DNA of 64,000 bases from JBBDIP01 sp964602455 (GTDB lineage Bacteria > Bacillota > Sulfobacillia > Fermentithermobacillales > Fermentithermobacillaceae). The stretch is from positions 1-64,000 of the forward strand of contig CAZRRG010000001.1 in NCBI GenBank assembly GCA_964602455.1, written 5' to 3'. Below are positions 7,895 through 18,100 of the stretch, in pieces (the stretch's first letter is position 1; every line of letters begins with the position of its first letter). The notes under the pieces were generated by a model. It had not been told where the DNA came from. It was given only the letters and a program-made list of their open reading frames with translations, and made no database searches. The position numbers were made by a program, and so were the translations under genes.

Positions 7895-9349
7895 CTATGC
7901 ATCCTTGTATTTTCTGATGATGCGTCCGCCCCAGCCTATAGCCCATGCCTTGCCGTCATCGCCCAGGTAGAACTTCACTTCAGAATCCAGACCGTCCACC
8001 GTGGCGACGCCAAACTCGGCGCGGTCCTTGAAGATCTCGTACTTCTCCTTCGCGACGGTAGCCACTAACTTGCCACCCTCGCTGGTGATGGTGATGTCGG
8101 CTCCCTCTCCTGACTTGAATCTGCCGGTGCGGGGCTGGAGCTCCGACTCATCCCAGCGCTCTCTCTTGTACTCGCTCCTGACCGAGTCCACGGGTAGCCC
8201 CAGCAGGAGGTTGATGGCGCCGAGCCAGAGTTTGCCCGAGGGAGCGCCGGACAGGTTGGTGAGCACGGCTACGCCGACCTTTTCTTCCGGCACGTATCCG
8301 ACGTTGGACGCCACGCCCTTGAGCCCTCCGCTGTGCTCCACCAGAGTCGCGCCGTGGTATCCGCTAAGGCTGGAGAACCCGTACCCGTAGAAGCGATCGC
8401 GGGTGTACGGGCAGTGTTTGGCCCGCATCGTGGCGATTCCATCGGCGGAAAGGAGCTTGTGCCCTCCGAAGACGCCTCCGGCCGCGTGCATGGTGAGGTA
8501 GTTGGCCAGGTCCATAACCGTGGACTTCAGCCATCCGCACGGTACGAACGGCGGCGCCACCTGCCAGTTCGGCGAGCACCTGACGTTCTTATCCGCGTCC
8601 TTGTAGTAAAGCGTCGTGACATTGCCCCTGCGCAGGACCCACGAGAGGTCGAAGTTGCTCCTGCCCATCATGAGCGGGTTCAGGATGTGGTTGCGCATGT
8701 AGTCCTCGTACTCTTCGCCGCTGACGGCCTCGATGATGGGCCCGAGGAGGGCGTACCCGTCGTTGGAGTAGCTGCAGTACTGGCCGGGCTTGCCCAGCAG
8801 CTCAAAGTCCCCGTTCCTGATGTACCCGGTGATCTCATCGTAGGTGTTGATCGGCCGCATCTTGGGTTCGGCGCCGGCCTCTTCCGCGCTCTTCTTGTCA
8901 GTCCCTGCCTTAGCCTGCTTCGATTCCTTTGTCTTCGCGGGGCCGACGTCGTCTGGCTTGGTGTTTCCGGTGATCGACCAGTCCAGCGTCGGGAGCGGCG
9001 GCAGGCTGCTCGTGTGGGTCATGAAGTGGTGGATAGTGACAGCTTCGCCGCCGCCTCCAGGCAGGTCGAAGCCGGGTATGTACTTCTGCACCGGATCGTG
9101 GACCGACAGCTTGCCTACCTCGGCCAACTGCATGATGGCCAGGGAGGTGAACGACTTGGTTACCGACGCAACGCCAAAGATGGTCTCCGGCGTAACCGGA
9201 AGGCCGTGCTCCTTGTCGCGATAGCCGAACCCCTTCTTGTAGATAACCTCGCCCCGGTCGACGACGCTCACGGCGACGCCGGGGATCTTGTACTCGGCCA
9301 TCATGCTCCGTACAAACTCTTCATACTCCTTTGCAGGGAAGCTCCTCAC
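7895..9349 (-). CDS. serine hydrolase, beta-lactamase/penicillin-binding (class C-like) family
   Basis: Serine beta-lactamase-fold hydrolase of 484 residues. The three active-site motifs are present: SVTK (Ser62-Lys65), YSN (Tyr194-Asn196) and HSG (His339-Gly341). No signal peptide or lipobox is visible, which points to a cytoplasmic peptidase or esterase acting on small peptides rather than a cell-wall enzyme. A charged, low-complexity insert (about residues 130-165, rich in Lys, Ala and Glu) lies between the first two motifs. A C-terminal beta-rich extension (about 390-484) is common in family S12 members. The GTG start follows GAGGAGGAGAG. It is downstream of and collinear with the D-aminoacylase gene, which suggests joint action on D-amino-acid peptides. 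Confidence 0.88.
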   Translation of the reverse strand: MRSFPAKEYEEFVRSMMAEYKIPGVAVSVVDRGEVIYKKGFGYRDKEHGLPVTPETIFGVASVTKSFTSLAIMQLAEVGKLSVHDPVQKYIPGFDLPGGGGEAVTIHHFMTHTSSLPPLPTLDWSITGNTKPDDVGPAKTKESKQAKAGTDKKSAEEAGAEPKMRPINTYDEITGYIRNGDFELLGKPGQYCSYSNDGYALLGPIIEAVSGEEYEDYMRNHILNPLMMGRSNFDLSWVLRRGNVTTLYYKDADKNVRCSPNWQVAPPFVPCGWLKSTVMDLANYLTMHAAGGVFGGHKLLSADGIATMRAKHCPYTRDRFYGYGFSSLSGYHGATLVEHSGGLKGVASNVGYVPEEKVGVAVLTNLSGAPSGKLWLGAINLLLGLPVDSVRSEYKRERWDESELQPRTGRFKSGEGADITITSEGGKLVATVAKEKYEIFKDRAEFGVATVDGLDSEVKFYLGDDGKAWAIGWGGRIIRKYKDA

Positions 9350-9400
9350 AGTCTCTCCTCCTCATCTTGTTGACACATCGCCAGAAGCTCCGCGGTAACG

Positions 9401-10993
9401 CTACGGCCGCGCACCTTGCATTCTCAGAACCTGTCCTGCTTTCTCGCCGGTGTTGTGACCGCTCTCGACCGTTACCCGGCCGTTCACGATAACCGTGCTT
9501 ACTCCCTCCGCGTACTGGAAGGGGTCCACGTAGGTGGCGCGGTCCGCCACGGTCTCGGGATCGAACACCACGATGTCGGCCTTCATCCCCGGCCGGAGCA
9601 GTCCCCTGTCCCACAGGCGGAGCTTGCGCGAAGGCATGGCGGTCATCTTGCGGATCGCCTCTTCAAGGGAGATTACGCCCTTGTCCCTGGCATAATGACC
9701 CAGGACGCGGGCAAACGTGCCGTAGGATCTGGGGTGAGGCTTGCCTACGGAGAGGGGTCCATCCACAGCGGATGAACTGGAGTCGGAGCCCACCATTCCG
9801 GCGGGATGCCGCATGATTCTCTCCAGGTCCTCGTCGCCAATGTTGAAGAAGACGATGTTGACCAGGCCGCCGTTGTCCAGCAGAAGGTCGAAGCAGGCGT
9901 GGAAGCCGTCCTTGCCCTGCGCCGCCCCGATCTCGGCTATCGACTTGCCTATCCATTCGGGTTCGCGGCAGTTTGTGATCAGGATCTTGTCCCAGCCCAC
10001 GCCCTTAAGGAGGCTGAACCAGCCATCGACTCCATCTTCCATGTCCTTGCGCATTCTGGCCCGAGTGTCACGGTCCTTGAGCCGCTCCAAGAACTTCTCG
10101 CGGCCGCCGGACTGGGCCCAGGGGGGCAAAGTGGCCGCCAGCCCGGTGGCTGACGCCGTGTACGGGTACTGGTCGAAGGTGACTTCGAGACCTTCGGCGC
10201 GGGCCTCGTCTATCATGCGGAGGACGTCGACAGACTTGCCCCACATGTGGCTGCCCATGGCCTTGAGGTGGGCGATCTGGACCGGGGCGCCCGACTGCCG
10301 TCCGATCTCGATGGCTTCGGCGATGGCGTCCAGAAGCGTGTCGTTCTCGCCACGGATGTGGGTAAAGTAAAGGCCGCCGTATCCGGCGGCCACTTTGGCA
10401 AGAGCCACGATCTCGGTAGTGTCTCCGTAGCAGCCAGGAGTATAGATGAGGCCGGTGGAAATGCCAAAGCAGCCGTCCTCCATGGCCTGCCTGACGAGGT
10501 TTGCCATCTCCTCCAGCTGGGCCCCGCTGGGTTTGTCGCTGTTGTACCCCATAACGGCGTTCCGGACGGTGCCGTGTCCAACCAGAGGGACAACGTTCAT
10601 GCTCGTGCCTGCCTTCTCCACACAAGCGAGATACTCGGCGTAGGTCTTCCACCGCCACGGGAATCCGGCCGGCAACTGGCGCTTAAGCTGCTCGTCGCTC
10701 CCAACAGGCGCGGCCGAGGTCCCGCAGTTGCCGATGACCGCGGTAGTCACTCCCTGCCGGATATGGCTCTCTCCCCGGGAGTCGATGAGCAGTGAAGTGT
10801 CTGAATGGGTGTGGATGTCGATGAACCCGGGCGCCACCGCCATCCCGTTCGCGTCGATGACCTTTTCCGCCTTGCATCCTGAAAGGTCTCCAATAGCCGC
10901 AATGCGATCGCCTGTGACGCCAATGTCCCCGGCAAACCAGGGATTCCCGGTGCCGTCGTAAACTCTGCCTCGGCGAATAACCAGTGAGTACAT
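9401..10993 (-). CDS. N-acyl-D-amino-acid deacylase (D-aminoacylase), amidohydrolase superfamily
   Basis: Metal-dependent amidohydrolase of 530 residues that releases D-amino acids from N-acylated substrates. The N-terminal composite beta domain reads YDGTGNPWFAGDI. The metal motif HTHSD (His61, His63) follows at the start of the barrel, then FTHIRGE and QIAHLKAMG. The late segment SDSSSSAVDGP...HPRSYGTF is typical of D-aminoacylases and distinguishes this group from dihydroorotases. It starts at an ATG after GAGGAG. It lies 51 nt upstream of the serine hydrolase and probably shares its transcript, consistent with use of D-amino-acid-containing peptides or peptidoglycan fragments. Confidence 0.92.
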   Translation of the reverse strand: MYSLVIRRGRVYDGTGNPWFAGDIGVTGDRIAAIGDLSGCKAEKVIDANGMAVAPGFIDIHTHSDTSLLIDSRGESHIRQGVTTAVIGNCGTSAAPVGSDEQLKRQLPAGFPWRWKTYAEYLACVEKAGTSMNVVPLVGHGTVRNAVMGYNSDKPSGAQLEEMANLVRQAMEDGCFGISTGLIYTPGCYGDTTEIVALAKVAAGYGGLYFTHIRGENDTLLDAIAEAIEIGRQSGAPVQIAHLKAMGSHMWGKSVDVLRMIDEARAEGLEVTFDQYPYTASATGLAATLPPWAQSGGREKFLERLKDRDTRARMRKDMEDGVDGWFSLLKGVGWDKILITNCREPEWIGKSIAEIGAAQGKDGFHACFDLLLDNGGLVNIVFFNIGDEDLERIMRHPAGMVGSDSSSSAVDGPLSVGKPHPRSYGTFARVLGHYARDKGVISLEEAIRKMTAMPSRKLRLWDRGLLRPGMKADIVVFDPETVADRATYVDPFQYAEGVSTVIVNGRVTVESGHNTGEKAGQVLRMQGARP

Positions 10994-11056
10994 GATTCAT
11001 CTCCTCGGCGCTCTTGAGTAGTGGAGACTTCTACCGGGCGAAATTCGGTTCCTGCG

Positions 11057-13390
11057 TTACCTGTTGTCGAAGAGATACGCGGAGTAGTTGACGATCCTGC
11101 GGAGCGAAAGGCGTCTCAGTTCAAAGGCGGCGATGTCCCGGAAAAGGGACGCCGGCTTGGAGTTTACCTCGATAAGGCGGGGACGGCCGTGAACATCTAT
11201 GCCAAGGTCCACCGACATCTCGCCGCCCCTCCCGGAACCGGCCTCCAGGACAGGGGGGATGCGCCGAGCGATCTCCCTCACCTCATCCTTGATGGCAGCC
11301 ACGCGGCCGGGGAAGAGCCGGCCCAGCATATCGTCAACCCGCACGTGGAGCTCTTCTCTTGGGATGATGAATCCACCGGCCGAGGGATGCAGCCGACAGA
11401 CCATACCGGTGCGAAGCCACTTGCCGGCCCCGCCCTTCTGGCAGATGACCCTGACCTCAAACACATCGCCGAGTTCCGGAGCTCGGGCAAGATCGATGCC
11501 GTCCTGGGCGATGTACTGGCCGGCGCCGCCTCCGGCCACAAGTATCTCGTGGAGCATGTCCAGCAGCTGTTGCCGACCGGCTGTATTGGACTCGGGGGCG
11601 CCGGCCTGCTGACCAGGTTGAACACTTCGCCGGGTTACTCGGTACCTTCCCCCGTCCATGTTCTCGATGAGGATGATGCCTTTCGATCCGGTCCCACCGC
11701 GGAGTTTCAGGTAGGTGCGCTCTCGTTTCTCCGCAAACGCCGCCACGGCGTCAGGGTCTTCAGCCGTAATGGTCTCGGGCAGGTAGCGGGCGATGAACGG
11801 ATCGCCGGAAAGGATGGTGTGGGCGGCGAACTTGTCCCTGCACGCTCGCACAAAGGAAAGCGAGTTCACGAACTGGACGTCCGGCCGCGCTTCCTGGTAC
11901 TCACGCGCTACGTCCGGCGTCTGTCCGGAGGGCATCGCGTCCGGTATGTGCCGGTCGTAGACGACGTCGGGCGGAGGAACCGGCACCAGGGACCAGCCCC
12001 TGCGTTCCCGGTAAGTCCATCCCGTATCGGAAGACTGGGGCGGGTAGAAGACGTAGGCCGTAATGCCCCGCTCACCAGCGGCTTTGATCAGCTCCTTGAA
12101 CCTATCGGTCTCTATCCCGAAACGCCGGGGGCCATCGACAAGCTTTGCCATGATGCCCAGGACAGGACGCGATCGGTGAGAGCCATAGGACGCATAGCCC
12201 AACCCCGGCGCCCACGGACTGCCGAATACTGGCGCCGCCGGGCTCTTCGCCAGCGGGTCAAGACCCGGGACCTTGCCCGCAAAGAACGCCTTGTCGCAGT
12301 TGTAGTAGGCTTTCTGCCAGAGGTACCGCTCTTTGGCGCTGCGTGCTGCAGGACCATCACTCGCCGCGCCGGTTGCGGCAGCCGTAGACCTCGAAACGCC
12401 TGCGGTCACGGCGCCGGCAGTCCCACCACAAAGCGATGCTGCCCTGTCGATGACCTCTCGCAGAGCATCAGTGTTCCACAGCAGCGACGGCGCCGTCACA
12501 TACTCAAAGCCATCCTCAATAGACCGGATGCTTCCTAGCAGCCCTTCCTGTGTCGAGTGCCGCTCCCTGTCTTCCCAGACCGGTGAGGCCATCATTGCCA
12601 TGACCGCGACCGACTCGTCCAGGCTTCTCACAAAGCTGGGGTCGGGGACGCCCTTGAAGATCAGGCGGGTCGAAAGGGGCATGTCCGGGAACGGCATCGG
12701 AGATGAGATCCATGTAAAACCATCTGTCCCGGCGTCCTCGGGGGACTCGGGCTCGCCTTCAGGCGAAAAGCGCACAGTGTAGAACCACGGCTGGGGTTCG
12801 CCGGTATCTGGATGGATGCGAAGGTACTCGACCTCAGCGCCTACGAAAGCCGGCATCCCTCCTGGCATGCTGTCGCTGGACACGCCACTTGTTGGCTTGC
12901 CGTCGCCATGCCACGCATAGGCCTGCGCCGATTGGGGCTGTGGAATCCTCACATCCAGCACCCAAGGCCCGCCTTCGCCGTAGCCCAATTCAACTTCGGC
13001 CCGGTGAAGACCGAGGCAGTATGCAGCCCTGATCGTGAGATCGAAGTCTGAGCCGTCTCCAAACCGCCACGCGGGATAGCCTGCGGACGCAACCTCTCCG
13101 CCGTCCATCGCCGCGGTTGCCGAGTATCCTTCCACCTGAAACACACGGGTCTTGGTCACGGCGGGGTACTCCCTGAAGAATCCCCCGTCCCATGAACGGG
13201 ACCGGACCTCCTTGAGGGACATCACCACAATGATTTCCTTTGGAGTCTCATAGATTACCGGGAATCGGGTGGCGGGTCCGGGCGTTATGACGCGCGGAGC
13301 CGGGATCAGGTTAAGCCGCAGCGTCCTCAGTAGGATTTCTCTCGAGATTGGGTTTCCTTCGTTGGTGGAGTCCATGCTATCGCCGGCCAC
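11057..13390 (-). CDS. YheC/YheD-like ATP-grasp protein with long N-terminal extension
   Basis: A protein of 777 residues whose C-terminal 430 resemble the YheC/YheD endospore-coat-associated ATP-grasp family. Supporting motifs are YNCDKAFF, FGIETDRFKELI, the substrate-side YLKLRGGTGSKGI loop and the terminal LGIDVHGRPRLIEVNSKP, which carries the acidic metal ligands and the Asn. The N-terminal 340 residues are not part of that family; a stretch around 130-170 (RAEVELGYGEGG) faintly resembles DUF4912, which is only a suggestion. The GTG start directly abuts the stop codon of the upstream GTPase gene; an ATG at 13375 (five codons in) is equally possible. The role is probably spore-coat or peptide-ligase chemistry; the substrate is unknown. 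Confidence 0.8.
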   Translation of the reverse strand: MAGDSMDSTNEGNPISREILLRTLRLNLIPAPRVITPGPATRFPVIYETPKEIIVVMSLKEVRSRSWDGGFFREYPAVTKTRVFQVEGYSATAAMDGGEVASAGYPAWRFGDGSDFDLTIRAAYCLGLHRAEVELGYGEGGPWVLDVRIPQPQSAQAYAWHGDGKPTSGVSSDSMPGGMPAFVGAEVEYLRIHPDTGEPQPWFYTVRFSPEGEPESPEDAGTDGFTWISSPMPFPDMPLSTRLIFKGVPDPSFVRSLDESVAVMAMMASPVWEDRERHSTQEGLLGSIRSIEDGFEYVTAPSLLWNTDALREVIDRAASLCGGTAGAVTAGVSRSTAAATGAASDGPAARSAKERYLWQKAYYNCDKAFFAGKVPGLDPLAKSPAAPVFGSPWAPGLGYASYGSHRSRPVLGIMAKLVDGPRRFGIETDRFKELIKAAGERGITAYVFYPPQSSDTGWTYRERRGWSLVPVPPPDVVYDRHIPDAMPSGQTPDVAREYQEARPDVQFVNSLSFVRACRDKFAAHTILSGDPFIARYLPETITAEDPDAVAAFAEKRERTYLKLRGGTGSKGIILIENMDGGRYRVTRRSVQPGQQAGAPESNTAGRQQLLDMLHEILVAGGGAGQYIAQDGIDLARAPELGDVFEVRVICQKGGAGKWLRTGMVCRLHPSAGGFIIPREELHVRVDDMLGRLFPGRVAAIKDEVREIARRIPPVLEAGSGRGGEMSVDLGIDVHGRPRLIEVNSKPASLFRDIAAFELRRLSLRRIVNYSAYLFDNR

Positions 13391-14377
13391 CTAGGTGTAG
13401 AAGACGACTACGTCGCCATCGGACAGCACGTGGTCGCGGGGAACCATCTGTCCCTCGAACACGCCTTTTCCCCAGACCCGGGCATACTTCAGCGTCTCGG
13501 CTATCTCCTTGTGGATCTCTCGAGCGGCCTCGAGCACGGTGGTCCCCGCAGGGAGCACGAACGGGGCCGTGTAGTCGACCTTCTTCCCAGGCGGGCGCGT
13601 GTACACGCGGATCTTGCCCAGGAGGTCGAAGAACAGCGCCGCCTTCAGCTGCTCCAGTCCCTCGCCGGTCGCTGCTGAGACAGGCACGATCTCCATCTTG
13701 TCTCCCAGGATTTCCTTCAGAAGCTCGATCCTCTCGGCTGCGCCGGGCATATCGGCCTTTGTCGCCGCGCACAAGGCTCTCTTCTCGTTGAACGCTCGGT
13801 CGCCCTGGTTCTTTACAATAACGTTGTTGGACTTCATGAACTCCAGGAGTTCCTCGGCCTCTGTTAGGACGTCGTCGTTTCCGGCATCGAGCACGATGAG
13901 CAGCGCGTCGGCGAGACGCAAGAGCGCCCATAGCCACGTCTGGCTGGTCTCCTCCGCCACGGGAGGTATATCCACCAGCTGGATCTGCACGTTCTCAAAC
14001 TGCGCCATCCCGGGAAGAGGGACTCGGGTCGTGAAGGGATACTCCGCAACCAGAGGTTCGGCCCTGGTCATGACCTTGAGCAGAGACGACTTGCCGGAGT
14101 TGGGCGGACCGACCAGGGCTACCTGTCCCGCGCCCTCCTTGTCGATCCTGAATAGTTCCTTTCGCTTGGCGCCCTTTCCCCCGCTCCGCATGCCTTCGCG
14201 GATCTTGGCCATGCGCCGCTTTATATCGCCCTGCATCTTCTCGGTCCCCTTGTGCTTGGGGATCGTCTGCATCATCTCTTCCAGGGCGGCTAGTTTCTCT
14301 TCGTCGGTGATCGCCTGCCTGAAACGCTCTTCCGCGGCAAGGTACTGCGGGCCTAAGTTTGCGGGCAAGGCGTTCAC
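13391..14377 (-). CDS. DRG/Obg-like GTPase with TGS domain
   Basis: Translation-factor-class GTPase of 328 residues, resembling DRG (developmentally regulated GTP-binding) proteins more than bacterial ObgE. It has a basic helical N-terminus (1-80), the P-loop GPPNSGKSS (90-98), a switch II motif DIPP (136-139) instead of the usual DTPG, and a G4 motif TKAD (206-209) in place of NKxD. A C-terminal TGS domain (about 255-328) ends in LSDGDVVVFYT. The altered G3/G4 motifs are a noted variant and do not imply inactivity. It is translationally adjacent to the downstream ATP-grasp gene (no intervening base). A ribosome-associated role is inferred from the TGS domain. Confidence 0.88.
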   Translation of the reverse strand: MNALPANLGPQYLAAEERFRQAITDEEKLAALEEMMQTIPKHKGTEKMQGDIKRRMAKIREGMRSGGKGAKRKELFRIDKEGAGQVALVGPPNSGKSSLLKVMTRAEPLVAEYPFTTRVPLPGMAQFENVQIQLVDIPPVAEETSQTWLWALLRLADALLIVLDAGNDDVLTEAEELLEFMKSNNVIVKNQGDRAFNEKRALCAATKADMPGAAERIELLKEILGDKMEIVPVSAATGEGLEQLKAALFFDLLGKIRVYTRPPGKKVDYTAPFVLPAGTTVLEAAREIHKEIAETLKYARVWGKGVFEGQMVPRDHVLSDGDVVVFYT

Positions 14378-14600
14378 CTACCTCGTGTGGAGTTATGAAG
14401 CATGAGTCACGCTCGCTAATAATGTACGGGATTGTCCGCCGGTCTGGCAACCGGGCAGTTGGCGCGGGGGATGCAGCCTCGGTGTCCACAGCAGGCACCG
14501 TGCCTTGTGAAGGTACCGCACCCTGCTCCTGAGCATGCGGTAACCTCCCAGGCGGGTTGACATAAAATGTTGCGACTATCTCCTGGAAGGAGGTCTGGAC
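14378..14600. other. intergenic region between GTPase gene and small peptide gene
   Basis: This is a divergent region with no convincing gene. A TTGACA hexamer occurs near 14556, about 45 nt before the small peptide gene, but no well-spaced -10 box follows, so the promoter is unresolved. Confidence 0.3.
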
Positions 14601-14708
14601 ATGGCTGGCGTCGGTGGCAGGGGAGGATGTGGCGGCGGTTTCAACTGGTGGTGGATCATCTTCCTCATCCTCATCTTCTGCATCTGCATCCCCTGGTGGT
14701 GCTTGTAG
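14601..14708 (+). CDS. 35-residue Gly/Trp/Cys-rich membrane peptide (sporulation YjcZ-like?)
   Basis: A short gene easily missed by gene callers. It has an ATG with a near-perfect AGGAGGT site 6 nt upstream, 35 codons, a TAG stop and an intrinsic terminator 18 nt later. The peptide has a glycine-rich head (residues 4-13), then WWW, one hydrophobic helix (about 19-31) and a tail of CICIPWWCL. This pattern, a Gly-rich start plus one Trp/Phe/Ile-rich membrane helix, recalls the small YjcZ/sporulation peptides of Bacillus; the similarity is by eye only. Four cysteines (residues 10, 28, 30 and 34) are unusual. The dedicated ribosome site and terminator argue strongly that it is expressed. Confidence 0.72.
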   Translation: MAGVGGRGGCGGGFNWWWIIFLILIFCICIPWWCL

Positions 14709-14725
14709 TTACCGTCTAGGGCACC

Positions 14726-14760
14726 GCGGGGACAGCGTGCCTGTCCCCGCTGCTTTTTTG
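14726..14760 (+). terminator. intrinsic terminator of the small peptide gene
   Basis: A perfect 10-bp GC-rich stem (14726-14735 with 14741-14750, loop CGTGC) is followed by TGC and six T's (14754-14759), a textbook Rho-independent terminator. Confidence 0.92.
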
Positions 14761-14786
14761 GGCATCATAGTGCCAGGGGCGGTGCA

Positions 14787-15083
14787 ATGGGTCAGAGATA
14801 CCAGGCTATCGCGTCATTCGTGGAAAAGGGTCCGGCAGTAGTGAACCTGGTTCTCGGAGATGGGCTTGAGGCCAGTTTCACGGTTGAACAGGTATCTCCC
14901 CCGTCACCTGCGCCGCCCCACGCGCCCTTCTCCAGCTTCGTCCTGGTGGGACCGTGCGGTACCAGGATGGCCCTGGACGAAGAGCAGATCGCCCACGTCC
15001 AGCCCGACGGACCGCAGGAAGGCACCAGCCTCTACATCAGCCTGGACAACGGCGTCTCCCTAACTCTTACAAGAGGACTCTAG
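14787..15083 (+). CDS. conserved-looking hypothetical protein, 98 residues
   Basis: I do not recognise this protein. It is 98 residues, soluble, mixed alpha/beta, with a proline-rich stretch (about 39-45) and a hydrophobic core pattern in FVLVGPCGTRMALDEEQIAHV. Its ribosome site is weak (GGGGCGG before ATG). It is support-worthy because it fills a 300-bp slot between the small-peptide terminator and the convergent addA gene and has no better competitor on the other strand. It could be a small regulatory or spore protein. Confidence 0.55.
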   Translation: MGQRYQAIASFVEKGPAVVNLVLGDGLEASFTVEQVSPPSPAPPHAPFSSFVLVGPCGTRMALDEEQIAHVQPDGPQEGTSLYISLDNGVSLTLTRGL

Positions 15084-15102
15084 CCGGTTATCAAGCCAGG
15101 TC

Positions 15103-18100
15103 CTACGAGAGGACTCCCGCCAGGCTCCGGGCAGCAAGGTACTCGCGCCACTTGGCCTCCATGACCCGACCGTGAGTAAGGAACGCGATGGACGCCGACC
15201 TCACCGGCTTCTTCAGGATCTTTTCAGCTGCCAGGGCGTATAGGGCGATCTGGGGCAGGTAAGAGTTAAACCTTGCGCCCAACGCGGATTCCGGGAGGTC
15301 GTCGGTCTTGTAGTCCAGCAGCGCCAGGGTTTCGCCCTCATCCACCAGCACGTCAATAACTCCCTGTACAACTACGAAATCTAAGTCGTCGAACCGGTTC
15401 TGGGTTAGCCCGTCTTCACCGTAGGCGCCAAGGCCAACCTCCGGCACTATGCCGGCAAACGCCGTCGCCGGCAGCTTCAGTGTGAAGGGGACTTCGCGGA
15501 GCACCCTTCCTGGGGACTCGACGAGCGCCTTCCCGGCTTCAGTACCGAAGAAGTCAGCTATGCTCCGGATGTCGCGCTCGTCTAGCCCCGGAGCTTGTAT
15601 CAGCCCCGAGTCCAGGAGCCGCTCTGCCTCTCGAGCGATGCCCTCCAGACTTGCGGCTTCCGAGAGCAGCATCCTGGAGAGGAGAGCGTGAACCGCGATG
15701 CCGCGCTCCGCGCCTGTAAGTCGCCCGCGCGATCCGGAGTCCCACAGCCGCCTGGCGTCTTCCTCTTCGTCCTCCAGGCGCTTGCGGATCTCGCCGACGC
15801 TCATCTTGGCGAACATCCTGGTCATGGAACCGTAAGGATATCGCCACTCCAGCCTGCGCTTTACCTGCTCGAAGACCTCGGGATTGAGGTTCGCCGGGGC
15901 CTTCAGCTCCCGCACATCCCGCCATAGCAGGGACTCACTCGCCGGGGTCCTGGGCCTGGGCGGCGGGACCGGGTCGGTACCGGCTGTCCCCCAGACCCGG
16001 GCGTCGACCGGACACGCGTCCTGTGAGCCGAACACCGCAGGACAAATCCAATCCAAGTATGTGATGGCTGACGCAGGGTCGTGCTGTTCCCACCTGTGGA
16101 AGCGCTTCTCCAGCTCTCTGACTGACCCGACCATAACCAGTTTCTCTTTCGCCCTGGTGAGCGCCACATACAGCACCCGCATTTCCTCGGCAAGGTTCTC
16201 ATCCTTTATCTTGATGGAGATGGCTTGATGAGGTCCGGTCGGGTACTTGACCCGCTTCTCGAGGTCGCAGTACTCAACGCCGATCCCGAGATCGCGGTGA
16301 TAGAGGATATCCTGCCTCGAGTCCTCCAGGTTGAACTGCTTCCCCATGTCGATCACGAAGACCACTGGGAACTCCAGACCCTTAGCCTTGTGAATCGACA
16401 TGACGCGGACCACGTCCTCGTGCTCTCCCAGAGCGCGAGCGGTGCCCAAGTCACCTTTCCTATCCTGCAGTTTCTCGATGAAGCGGAGGAACCGGAAGAG
16501 GCCGTGCCGCCCATAGGAGTCGAACTCCCTCGCCCGGTCGCAGAGGGCTCTTAAGTTGGCCTGGCGCTGGGCGCCGCCGGGCAAGCCGCCGACGTAGTCT
16601 TCGTACCCGGTCTCACGCAGGATCGTCCAGAGCACTTCCGCCAGCGGACGCCTGCGAGCCAGCGTGCGCCACCTGTCGAGGCTGTCAAAGAACCGCCGCA
16701 GGACGCTTGCTATCACGCCCCCGGTGGGCGACGAAGCGTAGGCCTTGACCGCGTCGTAGAAGTCGCCCTTCTTGTGGGCCGCGCGGATGGCCGCCAGGTC
16801 AGCCGGCGTAAGCCCGGCGACCGGAGATCTCAGGACCGCCGCCAGGGGAATGTCCTGCCTCGGGTTATCTATAACCTGGAGGAGCGCCATCGCTACCTCG
16901 ACTTCTCTGGCCTGGAAGTAACCCGCGCCGGTGTCGGCGTACGCGGGGATGTCGCACCGGCCCAGCACTTCCAGGACGGCGTTGGCGCGGTCCTTGGTGG
17001 AACGCATCAGGATAACGATGTCCTTGTAGGAGCATGGGCGGTAAGCTCCGGCGCGATGGTCCCACAGCATGAGCGGGTTTGCGGGATCGACCATGGCCGC
17101 GATCCGGTCCGCCACAACCAGGGCTTCCTTCTCCAACGCCTCGAACTCCTCTAGGCTGTCGGGGCCTCCGTTCTCTGCGCCGGCGGCAGCCGCATCGCTT
17201 CCGGGTACCTCGCGGCCCGCCGCCTCGCCGTCCGGAGCCTCTCGATCCACATTGTCCCGCTTGATATCCTGCCGCTCGATGAGGTGCAGCTCCGCCCGGT
17301 ACTCGGCGCCCGAGGGTTCCGGATATGAGGCGCCCAGGCGCAACTCGTGATCTCCCCGGTAGTCGATCTCACCCACATCGCGCTTCATGAAGTCGCAGAA
17401 CAGGAAGTTCACCGCGTCCACCACTTCTCTGCGGCTCCTGAAGTTGTGGGTTAGGTCGATCCTCACGCCGACACATCCTTGCGGGACCTGTGCCGCCTCG
17501 GCTCCCGGCTCAGCACGCGAGAAACTCTCGAACTTCTCAAGGAAGATCCGCGGTTCGGCAAGCCTGAAGCGATAGATGCTCTGCTTGAGGTCGCCCACCA
17601 TGAACCTGTTGCCCGGCCCGTCCTGGCTGCAGACGAGCGAGAGGATCCTTTCCTGCAGGGGGTTAGTGTCCTGGTACTCGTCGATGAGGACGGCGTCGAA
17701 ACCCCGGCGGATGTCCTGCGCGACCTGGCCGCCGTCCGACTCGAGCGCCATGAGACAGTAGCGTTCCAAGTCCGAGAAGTCCAGACCACCGCGGTCCAGT
17801 TTCTTCTCGGTGAACCGCCTGTCCAGGTCCCTCACCAATGAGACAAGCGTGCGGACAAAGGGAGCGGTCTCCCTCACTTCGCGGGCGAGGTCCTCGGCGG
17901 GCCTCGTGAAGGCGTAGCCTGAAACTTTCTTGAACAGGTCTTTGCCGGTATCCCTCAGCTCTTTGGCCTGGTCCTTCATGGCGGGATCGCATTCCTTGGC
18001 AACCCTGCCCAGCCGCTTATGCGCAAATCCCCTCAAGATCTCGACCGCTGCCTCGTAGGTTGAGGGCCCGACGCCAGGGGCCGTCAGTAGGGAAATAACC

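Noticed and set aside
11021..12538. 505-codon plus-strand frame opposite the ATP-grasp gene
   Set aside because: Antisense shadow: the minus-strand frame carries ATP-grasp motifs, while this one has no recognisable domain and no ribosome site; high GC makes long antisense frames common.
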